From positions 1 to 64,000 of the forward strand of contig JAUCBJ010001978.1 of the NCBI GenBank assembly GCA_032718475.1: 64,000 bases of DNA, read 5' to 3'. Below, piece after piece: positions 45,236 to 57,059 of the stretch. This DNA comes from Nemertoderma westbladi (Eukaryota > Xenacoelomorpha > Nemertodermatida > Nemertodermatidae). The number at the start of each line of letters is the position of its first letter. The first letter of the stretch is position 1. The notes below the pieces were generated by a model, which made no database searches, was not told the origin of the DNA, and worked only from the letters and a program-made list of their open reading frames with translations. A program made the translations under genes and the position numbers.

Positions 45236-45430
45236 TTAATCACTATCCGTGGATATGTATCCCGACTGCCCCCTTATGCCCCCCATTCCCCCCGCAGTTT
45301 CTCCCCTACGACTCCGCTCCGGTTTACCGATTTTACGATAAACGAACACCCCACTGGTTTTATCCGAGGCCGCGATCCCTTTCTGTTTCTGTTTGAGTTT
45401 CTGTTTGCGGAGTTCAGCCTCTTTGGTTGC
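45236..45430 (-). CDS. Candidate terminal coding exon
   Basis: On the minus strand an acceptor-like TTGTATTACAG ends at 45431, and a 64-codon frame follows in phase 0 to a TAA at 45236-45238. The peptide starts ATKEAELRKQKLKQKQKG, contains SGVFVYRKIGKPERSRR and ends YISTDSD. The block is CpG-rich and GC-richer than the AT-rich DNA on both sides, which suggests selection on coding sequence. I do not recognise the protein. A basic, Lys/Gln-rich N-terminal part suggests an alpha-helix. Upstream exons would lie to the right, so the LINE at 45712-49020 could sit in an intron. The polypyrimidine tract is weak. Confidence 0.4.
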   Translation of the reverse strand, partial: ATKEAELRKQKLKQKQKGIAASDKTSGVFVYRKIGKPERSRRGETAGGMGGIRGQSGYISTDSD

Positions 45431-45711
45431 CTGTAATACAATAATTATATATATACACATTTAGGATAAAGGACATTTTGGTAAAATTTTGGGTATAATT
45501 TTAGAAATAAGTAATTAATTAATTATATATTATTGAGCATGCTAAAGCAGCTCCCAGTTAAGGGAGAACTTTTAAGACAAATATTTCGTTATTAGTATTA
45601 ATATTAAATTACTACTGTATAAGCAATATATTTTCTATGAAAATATAACATGTTCTAGAGTTCTAGACTCCATAGTTTTCCGATAAATGTTATTAGCTAA
45701 CTCTCGTATGG
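45431..45711. other. AT-rich spacer (possible intron)
   Basis: No coding sequence or repeat was recognised between the candidate exon and the LINE 3' end. Confidence 0.4.
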
Positions 45712-46007
45712 TACTAGGATCGGCATGCTGCATTGCAGCTGCATTTTTAAGAATGCTGTGCCGGCTTGTCGACAAAATTGCACCGCCACAACTACCTATC
45801 ACCCATGACATTTGCTAGATCATCCGCATCTTCAAGGCCAGTGTCCTTTAAGATGCGTCTCAAGAAAGTCATCGGCTGTCCACCATGCTTATTCACTCCA
45901 TGAGGGTGCCAAAGTACAAGATTATGCACTGGCTGGTCCTCACGGCGAAAGCAATGTGCTGCAAAGCGGAGGCGATTTTGTTCTAGTGTCAACCTTGGGG
46001 GAACCAA
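45712..46007 (-). pseudogene. LINE ORF, C-terminal region
   Basis: Encodes LTLEQNRLRFAAHCFRRE, then LVLWHPHGVNKHGGQP and FLRRILKDTGLEDADDLANV, the conserved block near the C-terminus of many invertebrate LINE polyproteins. It is close to identical to 344-590 and is broken from the upstream segment by a frameshift near 46010-46035. Confidence 0.9.
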
Positions 46008-46034
46008 TGAGACACCTCCAATGTTATATAGTAT

Positions 46035-46286
46035 CTAGTTGGAGATGTGTGCATTGTACTTGACACAATGAACCCGGAGTAGCATTCCTGTGAATGTGCC
46101 ATCCAGAGATTTGGTGTCCTCAGCAGTTAGAGCCCAGCATGGATCCCCATAGAGGAGTACTGGAACTACTGCTGCTATATATAATCGGACCTTAAGTTTT
46201 CGATTAATTCTCGGTGACTTCCAAATACTGGAAAGCCTATTCAAGGCTGCCCATGCCTTTCCCTTACGTATTCGATCCGGATCCAT
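46035..46286 (-). pseudogene. LINE ORF, post-RT region
   Basis: Encodes RIRKGKAWAALNRLSSIW and LKVRLYIAAVVPVLLYGDPC, the typical 'KAWAALNRL...VLLYG..CW' block just after the reverse transcriptase. It sits in a different frame from 46241-46957 and overlaps it, so at least one indel separates them. Confidence 0.9.
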
Positions 46287-46957
46287 GATCCCAGGTAACA
46301 GAAGTCGTCCACATGCTCAAGCATAGCATCCTTTGAGCATATGTTCATCCGATCACAGACTTGCTGAGGACTTTCAAAGTTAACTGTCAAAATTTTGGTC
46401 TTTCTGGAGTTAATAAAAATACCAACACTAGAAGCAGCATGTTCTAATGTGCTGAGGAGCCGTTGGGCTCCCTCTAGTGATTCTGAGAGTACTCCTAAGT
46501 CTAGATCAGTTAGGTACTTGGCAGGATTTCCTCGACTTCTGGAGCCAGTAGGTGGAGTTATCATCACCCCATCATCATTATGATGATCTAAGGACATGCG
46601 GAGAACATAGTCAACCACAATTATGAACAAGAATGGTGCAAATGTGTCTCCCTGGAGGACGCCCCATAACACTTCAAATGGTTCTGTGTCACCGTCAACG
46701 GTAGACACAAATGTTGTCGAACCATCGTATACTGATCTGATTGCTGCAATAATTTCATCAGGAATCCCATATAATGAAAGTATGCTGAACATACGTGATC
46801 GAGAGACTGAATAAAAGGCCTTGAAGAAGTCAACAAAGATAACAGCCAGATGCCTGTCTTTCTTTTTTGATAACTCTTCAATTATCCTGCCAAAATGGGC
46901 TCCATGGTCCCACGACCTTACGGAACCCATTCTGATTTCCACGGAGCAGTCTCTCAA
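46241..46957 (-). pseudogene. LINE reverse transcriptase, FADD box missing
   Basis: Conserved runs: HLAVIFVDFFKAFYSVSRSR (palm motif A; usual form VDFSKAFDSV), YGIPDEIIAAIRSVYDG, VLQGDTFAPFLFIIVVDYVL (usual form G.LQGDTLAPFLF), then KYLTDLDLGVLSESLEGAQR. In relatives the last run reads DLDFADD followed by LS-E; here the four residues carrying both catalytic Asp are absent while the frame is preserved. The element therefore cannot be active as a polymerase. The segment begins in frame at 46957 only by chance ATG; the true frame continues upstream after indels. Confidence 0.9.
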
Positions 46958-47079
46958 TGGGATCCCTGATGCGATTTAATAGAATTCTATTGTATAGCTT
47001 TGCAGCAATCGAGATCAATGAGATTCACCGAAAAGAACCATAGAGTGTTAGGTTGCCCTTCTTGGGAACTGGCACCAAC

Positions 47080-47487
47080 TTATTTGGTTTCATTTCTTGT
47101 GGGACTCTTGTTGTTCGGTACATGTCTACTATGATGGGATAGATGAGCTTTAAACACTAATTCTACTCCACTGCCACGATTGGTCTTAATGCTCTTTGCA
47201 GCAGCCTTCACTTCTGCAAAGGAGATATCACCAATGGGAATATCTGGGAGTACAGACTCAGACACTTTTACTTCTATAAAGTTATCAGGCAATACCCTCT
47301 CATTATTGAGGAGCTTTTCAAAGTGGACCTTCCAACCATTGAGGCAATCGGCTGGTGATTCAGCCTTAACCATGGTTGTTGGTTGGCTTTTCTGCCCAGT
47401 AAGCAAGTTGATCGATTTCCATGCCTGGGATGATTGCCTGCTGTCGTCAGCATCATTGATGGCATCAACCTGTTGGTTTATTACCAA
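47080..47487 (-). pseudogene. LINE ORF, linker between endonuclease and RT
   Basis: Contains VDAINDADDSRQSSQAWKSI, then LNGWKVHFEKLLNN and DIPIGDISFAEVKAAAKSIK, a linker layout common in this LINE type, where 'W..HFE.LLN' and 'I..AEV..A...K..K..G.D' precede the RT. The final ~30 residues (from GSGVELVF) are frameshifted relative to the usual continuation. Confidence 0.85.
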
Positions 47488-47502
47488 TATAATGGCTCCT
47501 GT

Positions 47503-47784
47503 AGATTAACATCTGAGTATCTGAGTCTCGCAATCTGAGTAACGAACTACCCATAAATAAATTATATGTTTCAGTATCTATAAACATTGATTTTATAATT
47601 GTATAGTATACGTTGAGTATTACTGTAATTCCCCATGTATCCACTGTTTACTGTAACCTTACTTTACCAATACCTTATATTACCCATATTGATCTGATTT
47701 TATTCGTGCTGTGCACATTTTATCTTCTTATAACAATGTCAATTTTATTTGATTAAACACTATGAACTAACTAACAGAGTACTG
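47503..47784. mobile_element. ~280-bp insertion inside the LINE
   Basis: The LINE reading breaks between KSLNR (47790 side) and the linker (47487 side). The intervening ~282 bp do not code. CCTGT occurs at 47498-47502 and again at 47785-47789, as expected for a 5-bp target duplication. The insert starts AGATTAACATCTGAG and ends GAGTACTG; no terminal inverted repeats were recognised, so its class is unknown. Confidence 0.55.
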
Positions 47785-48108
47785 CCTGTTCAGTGACTTA
47801 GATGCAGCCTTAACTGCATTCTTGGCCGCTGTAGTCTGTTTGAGTCGGGACACTTTCTGCGCCTTATAGAGGTCATTTCGGCACTTCTGAATTTTGTTGT
47901 CAGTCCAGGGGGCCCTTTTCCTGTTTCGAGGGTATACAGGAACTGTTTCTGCAGCTGCTAAATTAACTGCTTCTGTGAAGGCAGTATAGCCCTCACAGTG
48001 ATCTGCCGCCTCAGAGGCAAGAACCTCATACCTGTTGCTCATTTGTAGTGTGAAGCTGGATCTCACACTTGGCTGTTGCAACAGAGAGGACCAGTCATGC
48101 CGCGGCAA
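47767..48108 (-). pseudogene. LINE ORF, region downstream of the endonuclease
   Basis: Encodes LQMSNRYEVLASEA and PVYPRNRKRAPWTDNKIQ, the 'N.YE.L......W....' stretch with KRAPW that follows the endonuclease in related elements. It overlaps the preceding segment in another frame, showing a frameshift near 48063-48108. True LINE coding ends at 47785, where the insertion begins. Confidence 0.85.
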
Positions 48109-48689
48109 GGCAGATTTCGTTGTTGCTTACTTGTTCTGCTAGTACGCAGACTAAGTCTTACCTTGGCCACAATAAGGCGGTGATCACTGGAGAAGGGTCG
48201 AAGTGTAAATGCATTACAGTCTTGTATAGAGCTCTTGTATTTCCTACGAAACAGATTATGGTCTATCTGGGACTTGTGACCACTGGGTCCACTATGAGTC
48301 CGTAGCTTTCCAGTTCGCTTCTTGAACTGTGTTCCAGCCGAAAACAATCCATTTCCAGAGATAAAATCCTGAAGATGGACGGAATTTCGGTTAACACTAT
48401 TGCTATAGACCCAGGGCGATGTAGGTGATTGATACAGACTTGCATTAAAGTCTCCCAGGAATGTTAAAAATGCATGCTGATCCACTCCATCAGTAGCTGC
48501 TTGTAGATTGTGGTAGAAATTTTCTACCTCCTCTACAGGGACAACACTAGTTGGAGAGTAGCACACAATCAGAACCACCTTATGAAACTTCTTAGCCAGT
48601 CTTCCAGAACATGAGAAGTGGCAATGGATGATGCGGTTAGAGATTTGGTCTATTTTGTCCAATGCTGCATGTGCAGTTGGATTCATCAA
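48063..48689 (-). pseudogene. LINE apurinic-type endonuclease domain
   Basis: Recognisable catalytic blocks: VVLIVCYSPTS, FLTFLGDFNASL (GDFNA active-site motif) and FTLRPFSSDHRLIVAKVRL (SDHRLI motif with the catalytic Asp-His pair). The first part, with the catalytic Glu (VQEHRM), lies in the adjoining segment 48715-48930, so the domain is split by one frameshift at about 48700. In an intact relative this domain nicks target DNA to prime reverse transcription. Confidence 0.92.
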
Positions 48690-48714
48690 TAGACCAATAC
48701 CACCATTGCCACTA

Positions 48715-49020
48715 TCATCTGCTGAAGCGAGGGCGAGTCGCCAACCGCCCCCCCATGTCCTTATTCAGAACCTCATCAGTCTGTCCTGTCTGCATTCGGT
48801 GCTCTTGAACACTCACTGTGCTAAGAGAAAGCTTATCTGCCAAGGCAGTCAGCTCACCTTGTCGCATTGGGGACCCGAGTGTTAGGGTGTTTACTGAGGC
48901 TAGTCTAGTGACTTGCCTCAGATTCACCAATGGCTTTGTTGGTCGGGGTGGAACATGAGAGTAGCCTCCAACTCCAGGACTGGTACCCGTACCAGTACCA
49001 AGAACAACAGGTTTGGTAAT
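48715..49020 (-). pseudogene. LINE ORF, N-terminal part with start of endonuclease
   Basis: Encodes VNLRQVTRLASVNTLTLGSP and LSLSTVSVQEHRM, where QEHR corresponds to the usual QET/QEHR catalytic Glu block. Upstream of the ATG at 48930 the frame stays open through GTGTSPGVGGYSHVPPRP to about 49015, so the true start is not certain. Confidence 0.8.
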
Positions 49021-49877
49021 GCTTCAACCAAATAAATTACTCGCTCCATGCATGAATATTATAATATTATTATGTAACCAATTAATTTATAATAATTATA
49101 AAATTTAAGTTAACATTTCAAACCATCAATGTCATTTCTCTAATAGGGTTGGTGCGCGAAAAAATTGTTGGGCTAGAAACAATTGAATAAGGGGTAACAA
49201 GGTGCCCTGAATCGAGTCGTGGTGGGGTGTGTTTTTTGTAAAAACACGTGGATACGGTCTAAATGGCGGGTTTAAGTAAGAGCGGGAAGCCAATTTTCAA
49301 AATCGGCTGTGATTGGATGCTACATTTTTGACGTCATTACGCAGTGCTCTGATAATTTCTTATCTTGGTTTCTATGGAGAGAGATTCGAATTATCCATAA
49401 TATTATGTATTTAGATAAAATTCTTAAAACAAACAATTCAGAAACACAAAATCAGTTGAATTTAAAGATATAATTTAGAATATACATGCAAAACTCGTGC
49501 AAAGGGGTGTTAACGTTCACATGTTTCGCGTATTTTGTTGAAGTTAACACCTAGTACGTATAAATATTCCTATGTTTATAATACACAACGGCTGACATGC
49601 GGTTACAGTTTGGGTTTCATTTTTTCTCGAAATTGCTGTTATTTACCTCAACATTCACCTGGAGATTGTAAAATCTTCACCCACCCACCCCCCCCGACCC
49701 CCTCCTACCAACATGCTATTAACGTGCAACTCAAACATACCAATGCAACTAACCTCTGTGGAATATTTCTGTTTAAATTTCTGAAAATCCCTGGATGTCT
49801 AAACACATGAAAAATAAAATCATATCCCAAAATAAACCAACATTATCATAAAGTAAAATAAATAAAATGACATCGTA
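49021..49877. other. Non-coding spacer
   Basis: AT-rich. A small perfect hairpin GTGTTTTT/AAAAACAC lies near 49230-49250. The open frame at 49535-49810 has no recognisable domain. Confidence 0.5.
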
Positions 49878-49959
49878 TTAACTTTATTCAACGTTAAGCA
49901 ATGTATAAACGGGATCATTAACTTTATTCACCATGACGCAATGTTTATATAAACGGGAT
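49878..49959. repeat. 40-bp tandem duplication at the satellite border
   Basis: TTAACTTTATTCA begins at 49878 and again at 49918; both units end ATAAACGGGAT. The second unit abuts the 27/32-bp satellite. Confidence 0.85.
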
Positions 49960-52079
49960 GAAACCTAGCTGCAACCTCTATCGCCGCCCACTAACCCTAG
50001 CAGCAACCTCTATCGCCGCCCACTAACCCTAGCTGCAACCTCTATCGCCGCCCACTAACCCTAGCAGCAACCTCTATCGCCGCCCACTAACCCTAGCTGC
50101 AACCTCTATCGCCGCCCACTAACCCTAGCTGCAACCTCTATCGCCGCCCACTAACCCTAGCTGCAACCTCTATCGCCGCCCACTAACCCTAGCAGCAACC
50201 TCTATCGCCGCCCACTAACCCTAGCAGCAACCTCTATCGCCGCCCACTAACCCTAGCTGCAACCTCTATCGCCGCCCACTGACACTAGCTGCAACCTCTA
50301 TCGCCGTCCACTAACCCTAGCTGCAACCTCTATCGCCGCCCACTAACCCTCAACCTCTATCGCCGCCCACTAACCCTAGCTGCAACATCTATCGCCGCCC
50401 ACTAACCCTAGCTGCAACCTCTATCGCCGCCCACTAACCCTCAACCTCTATCGCCGTCCACTAACCCTCAACCTCTATCTCCGCCCACTAACCCTAGCTG
50501 CAACCTCTATCGCCGCCCACTAACCCTAGCTGCAACCTCTATCGCCGCCCACTAACCCTAGCTGCAACCTCTATCGCCGCCCACTAACCCTAGCTGCAAC
50601 CTCTATCGCCGTCCACTAACCCTAGCTGCAACCTCTATCGCCGCCCACTAACCCTCAACCTCTATCTCCACCCACTAACCCTAGCTGCAACCTCTATCGC
50701 CGCCCACTAACCCTAGCTGCAACCTCTATCGCCGCCCACTAACCCTAGCTGCAACCTCTATCGCCGCCCACTAACCCTAGGCTGAAACCTCTATCGCCGC
50801 CCACTAACCCTAGCTGCAACCTCTATCGCCGCCCACTAACCCTAGCAGCAACCTCTATCGCCGCCCACTAACCCTAGCTGCAACCTCTATCGCCGCCCAC
50901 TAACCCTCAACCTCTATCGCCGTCCACTAACCCTCAACCTCTATCTCCGCCCACTAACCCTAGCTGCAACCTCTATCGCCGCCCACTAACCCTAGCTGCA
51001 ACCTCTATCGCCGCCCACTAACCCTAGCTGCAACCTCTATCGCCGCCCACTAACCCTAGCTGCAACCTCTATCGCTGCCCACTAACCCTCAACCTCTATC
51101 GCCGTCCACTAACCCTCAACCTCTATCTCCGCCCACTAACCCTAGCTGCAACCTCTATCGCCGCCCACTAACCCTAACAGCAACCTCTATCGCCGCCCAC
51201 TAACCCTAGCTGCAACCTCTATCGCCGCCCACTAACCCTCAACCTCTATCGCCGTCCACTAACCCTCAACCTCTATCTCCGCCCACTAACCCTAGCTGCA
51301 ACCTCTATCGCCGCCCACTAACCCTAGCTGCAACCTCTATCGCCGCCCACTAACCCTAGCTGCAACCTCTATCGCCGCCCACTAACCCTAGCTGCAACCT
51401 CTATCGCCGCCCACTAACCCTAGCTGCAACCTCTATCGCCGCCCACTAACCCTAGCTGCAACCTCTATCGCCGCCCACTAACCCTAGCTGAAACCTCTAT
51501 CGCCGTCCACTAACCCTCGACCTCTATCGCCGCCCACTAACCCTCGACCTCTATCGCCGCCCACTAACCCTAGCTGCAACCTCTATCGCCGCCCACTAAC
51601 CCTAGCAGCAACCTCTATCGCCGCCCACTAACCCTAGCTGAAACCTCTATCGCCGTCCACTAACCCTCAACCTCTATCGCCGCCCACGAACCCTAGGCAG
51701 CAACCTCTATCGCCGCCCACTAACCCTCAACCTCTATCGCCGCCCACTAACCCTAGCTGCAACCTCTATCGCCGCCCACTAACCCTCAACCTCTATCTCC
51801 GCCCACTAACCCTAGCTGCAACCTCTATCGCCGTCCACTAACCCTAGCTGCAACCTCTATCGCCGCCCACTAACCCTAGCTGCAACCTCTATCGCCGCCC
51901 ACTAACCCTAGCTGCAACCTCTATCGCCGCCCACTAACCCTAGCAGCAACCTCTATCGCCGCCCACTAACCCTAGCAGCAACCTCTATCGCCGCCCACTA
52001 ACCCTCAACCTCTATCGCCGCCCACTAACCATAGCTGCAACCTCTATCGCCGCCCACTAACCATAGCTGCAACCTCTAT

Positions 52080-54110
52080 CGCCGCCCACTAACCCTCAAC
52101 CTCTATCACCGTCCACTAACCCTAGGCTGCAACCTCTATCGCCGCCCACTAACCCTAGCTGCAACCTCTATCGCCGCCCACTAACCCTAGCAGCAACCTC
52201 TATCGCCGCCCACTAACCCTAGCAGCAACCTCTATCGCCGCCCACTAACCCTAGCTGCAACCTCTATCGCCGCCCACTAACCCTAGCAGCAACCTCTATC
52301 GCCGCCCACTAACCCTTGCTGCAACCTCTATCGCCGCCCACTAACCCTAGGCTGCAACCTCTATCGCCGTCCACTAACCCTCAACCTCTATCGCCGTCCA
52401 CTAACCCTCAACCTCTATCGCCGTCCACTAACCCTAGCAGCAACCTCTATCGCCGCCCACTAACCCTAGCTGCAACCTCTATCGCCGCCCACTAACCCTA
52501 GCTGCAACCTCTATCGCCGCCCACTAACCCTAGCTGCAACCTCTATCGCCGCCCACTAACCATAGCTGCAACCTCTATCGCCGTCCACTAACCCTCAACC
52601 TCTATCGCCGTCCACTAACCCTCAACCTCTATCGCCGCCCACTAACCATAGCTGCAACCTATATCGCCGTCCACTAACCCTCGACCTCTATCGCCGCCCA
52701 CTAACCCTAGCTGCAACCTCTATCGCCGCCCACTAACCCTCAACCTCTATCGCCGCCCACTAACCCTAGCTGCAACCTCTATCGCCGCCCACTAACCCTC
52801 AACCTCTATCTCCGCCCACTAACCCTAGCTGCAACCTCTATCGCCGTCCACTAACCCTAGCTGCAACCTCTATCGCCGCCCACTAACCCTAGCTGCAACC
52901 TCTATCGCCGCCCACTAACCCTAGCTGCAACCTCTATCGCCGCCCACTAACCCTAGCAGCAACCTCTATCGCCGCCCACTAACCCTAGCAGCAACCTCTA
53001 TCGCCGCCCACTAACCCTCAACCTCTATCGCCGCCCACTAACCATAGCTGCAACCTCTATCGCCGCCCACTAACCATAGCTGCAACCTCTATCGCCGCCC
53101 ACTAACCCTCAACCTCTATCACCGTCCACTAACCCTAGGCTGCAACCTCTATCGCCGCCCACTAACCCTAGCTGCAACCTCTATCGCCGCCCACTAACCC
53201 TAGCAGCAACCTCTATCGCCGCCCACTAACCCTAGCAGCAACCTCTATCGCCGCCCACTAACCCTAGCTGCAACCTCTATCGCCGCCCACTAACCCTAGC
53301 AGCAACCTCTATCGCCGCCCACTAACCCTTGCTGCAACCTCTATCGCCGCCCACTAACCCTAGGCTGCAACCTCTATCGCCGTCCACTAACCCTCAACCT
53401 CTATCGCCGTCCACTAACCCTCAACCTCTATCGCCGTCCACTAACCCTAGCAGCAACCTCTATCGCCGCCCACTAACCCTAGCTGCAACCTCTATCGCCG
53501 CCCACTAACCCTAGCTGCAACCTCTATCGCCGCCCACTAACCCTAGCTGCAACCTCTATCGCCGCCCACTAACCATAGCTGCAACCTCTATCGCCGTCCA
53601 CTAACCCTCAACCTCTATCGCCGTCCACTAACCCTCAACCTCTATCGCCGCCCACTAACCATAGCTGCAACCTATATCGCCGTCCACTAACCCTCGACCT
53701 CTATCGCCGCCCACTAACCCTAGCTGCAACCTCTATCGCCGCCCACTAACCCTAGCTGCAACCTCTATCGCCGCCCACTAACCCTCAACCTCTATCGCCG
53801 CCCACTAACCCTCAACCTCTATTGCCGCCCACTAACTCTAGGCTGCAACCTCTATCGCCGCCCACTAACCCTAGGCTGCAACCTCTATCGCCGCCCACTA
53901 ACCCTAGCTGCAACCTCTATCGCCGCCCACTAACCCTCACCCTCTATCGCCGTCCACTAACCCTCAACCTCTATCGCCGTCCACTAACCCTCAACCTCTA
54001 TCGCCGCCCACTAACCCTAGCAGCAACCTCTATCGCCGCCCACTAACCCTAGCTGCAACCTCTATCGCCGCCCACTAACCCTCAACCTCTATCGCCGCCC
54101 ACTAACCCTC
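52080..54110. repeat. ~1013-bp higher-order repeat in the 27/32-bp satellite
   Basis: The variant CTCTATCACC occurs at 52101 and 53114, and the variant string around AACCTATATCGCCGTCC recurs at about 52660 and 53673, both 1013 bp apart with the same variant order between. Edges are approximate. Confidence 0.8.
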
Positions 54111-57059
54111 AACCTCTATTGCCGCCCACTAACTCTAGGCTGCAACCTCTATCGCCGCCCACTAACCCTAGGCTGCAACCTCTATCGCCGCCCACTAACC
54201 CTAGCTGCAACCTCTATCGCCGCCCACTAACCCTCAACCTCTATCGCCGTCCACTAACCCTCAACCTCTATCGCCGCCCACTAACCATAGCTGCAACCTA
54301 TATCGCCGTCCACTAACCCTCGACCTCTATCGCCGCCCACTAACCCTAGCTGCAACCTCTATCGCCGCCCACTAACCCTCAACCTCTATCGCCGCCCACT
54401 AACCCTCAACCTCTATTGCCGCCCACTAACTCTAGGCTGCAACCTCTATCGCCGCCCACTAACCCTAGGCTGCAACCTATATCGCCGCCCACTAACCCTA
54501 GCTGCAACCTCTATCGCCGTCCACTAACCCTAGCTGCAACCTCTATCGCCACCCACTAACCATAGCTGCAACCTCTATCGCCGCCCACTAACCCTAGGCT
54601 GCAACCTATATCGCCGCCAACCAACCCTAGCTGCAACCTCTATCGCCGTCCACTAACCCTAGCTGCAACCTCTATCGCCGTCCACTAACCCTAGCTGCAA
54701 CCTCTATCGCCGTCCACTAACCCTAGCTGCAACCTCTATCGCCGCCCACTAACCCTAGCTGCAACCTCTATCGCCGCCCACTAACCCTAGCTGCAACCTC
54801 TATCGCCGTCCACTAACCCTAGCTGCAACCTCTATCGCCGCCCACTAACCCTAGCTGCAACCTCTATCGCCGTCCACTAACCCTAGCTGCAACCTCTATC
54901 GCCACCCACTAACCCTAGCTGCAACCTCTATCGCCGTCCACTAACCCTAGCTGCAACCTCTATCGCCGTCCACTAACCCTAGCTGCAACCTCTATCGCCG
55001 TCCACTAACCCTAGCTGCAACCTCTATCGCCGTCCACTAACCCTAGCTGCAACCTCTATCGCCGTCCACTAACCCTAGCTGCAACCTCTATCGCCGTCCA
55101 CTAACCCTAGCTGCAACCTCTATCGCCGCCCACTAACCCTAGCTGCAACCTCTATCGCCGTCCACTAACCCTAGCTGCAACCTCTATCGCCACCCACTAA
55201 CCATAGCTGCAACCTCTATCGCCGCCCACTAACCCTAGGCTGCAACCTATATCGCCGCCCACTAACCCTAGCTGCAACCTCTATCGCCGTCCACTAACCC
55301 TAGCTGCAACCTCTATCGCCGTCCACTAACCCTAGCTGCAACCTCTATCGCCGCCCACTAACCCTAGCTGCAACCTCTATCGCCGCCCACTAACCATAGC
55401 TGCAACCTATATCGCCGCCCACTAACCCTCGACCTCTATCGCCGCCCACTAACCCTAGCAGCAACCTCTATCGCCGCCCACTAACCCTAGCAGCAACCTC
55501 TATCGCCGCCCACTAACCCTAGCTGCAACCTCTATCGCCGCCCACTAACCCTTGCTGCAACCTCTATCGCCGCCCACTAACCATAGCTGCAACCTCTATA
55601 GCCGCCCACTAACCCTAGGCTGCAACCTCTATCGCCGTCCACTAACCCTAGCAGCAACCTCTATCGCCGTCCACTAACCCTAGCTGCAACCTCTATCGCC
55701 GTCCACTAACCCTAGCAGCAACCTCTATTGCCGCCCACTAACCCTAGCTGCAACCTCTATCGCCGTCCACTAACCCTCAACCTCTATCTCCGCCCACTAA
55801 CCATAGCTGCAACCTCTATCGCCGCCCACTAACCCTAGCTGCAACCTCTATCACCGCCCACTAACCCTAGCTGCAACCTCTATCGCCGCCCACTAACCCT
55901 CAACCTCTATCTCCGCCCACTAACCCTAGCTGCAACCTCTATCGCCGCCCACTAACCATAGCTGCAACCTCTATCGCCGCCCACTAACCCTTGCTGCAAC
56001 CTCTATCGCCGCCCACTAACCCTAGCTGCAACCTCTATCGCCGCCCACTAACCCTCAACCTCTATCGCCGCCCACTAACCCTAGCTGCAACCTCTATCGC
56101 CGCCCACTAACCCTAGCTGCAACCTCTATCGCCGTCCACTAACCCTCAACCTCTATCGCCGTCCACTAACCCTAGCTGCAACCTCTATCGCCGCCCACTA
56201 ACCCTAGCTACAACCTCTATCGCCGCCCACTAACCCTAGCTGCAACCTCTATCGCCGTCCACTAACCCTAGCTGCAACCTCTATCGCCGCCCACTAACCC
56301 TCAACCTCTATCGCCGCCCACTAACCCTAGCTGCAACCTCTATCGCCGCCCACTAACCCTAGCTGCAACCTCTATCGCCGTCCACTAACCCTCAACCTCT
56401 ATCGCCGTCCACTAACCCTAGCTGCAACCTCTATCGCCGCCCACTAACCCTAGCTACAACCTCTATCGCCGCCCACTAACCTTAGCTGCAACCTCTATCG
56501 CCGCCCACTAACCATAGCTGCAACCTCTATCGCCGCCCACTAACCCTTGCTGCAACCTCTATCCCCGCCCACTAACCCTAGCTGCAACCTCTATCGCCGC
56601 CCACTAACCCTCAACCTCTATCGCCGCCCACTAACCCTAGCTGCAACCTCTATCGCCGCCCACTAACCCTAGCTGCAACCTCTATCGCCGTCCACTAACC
56701 CTCAACCTCTATCGCCGTCCACTATCCCTAGCTGCAACCTCTATCGCCGCCCACTAACCCTAGCTACAACCTCTATCGCCGCCCACTAACCCTAGCTGCA
56801 ACCTCTATCGCCGTCCACTAACCCTAGCTGCAACCTCTATCGCCGCCCATTAACCCTCAACCTCTATCGCCGCCCACTAACCCTAGCTGCAACCTCTATC
56901 GCCGCCCACTAACCCTAGCTGCAACCTCTATCGCCGTCCACTAACCCTCAACCTCTATCGCCGTCCACTAACCCTAGCTGCAACCTCTATCGCCGCCCAC
57001 TAACCCTAGCTACAACCTCTATCGCCGCCCACTAACCCTAGCTGCAACCTCTATCGCCG

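Larger units (their letters stand above)
45712..49020 (-). mobile_element. Degenerate LINE (non-LTR retrotransposon)
   Basis: A nearly full-length minus-strand ORF of endonuclease plus reverse transcriptase type. In order: N-terminal region and endonuclease start (49020-48700), endonuclease body (48689-48063), linker (48108-47785 and 47487-47080), reverse transcriptase (46957-46241), post-RT region (46286-46035) and C-terminal region (46007-45712). Multiple frameshifts and a ~280-bp insertion interrupt it. It matches fragments at 338-601, 4558-4965 and 5455-5600. The apurinic-type endonuclease and DLD..FADD-style polymerase box place it in the broad Jockey/I/CR1-like set; the exact clade is not determined. 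It has no poly-A tail. Confidence 0.95.

Noticed and set aside
53822-54316. Two RLQPLSPPTNP-repeat open frames
   Set aside because: Satellite translation in places where TAA stops are avoided by 27-bp units and point variants.
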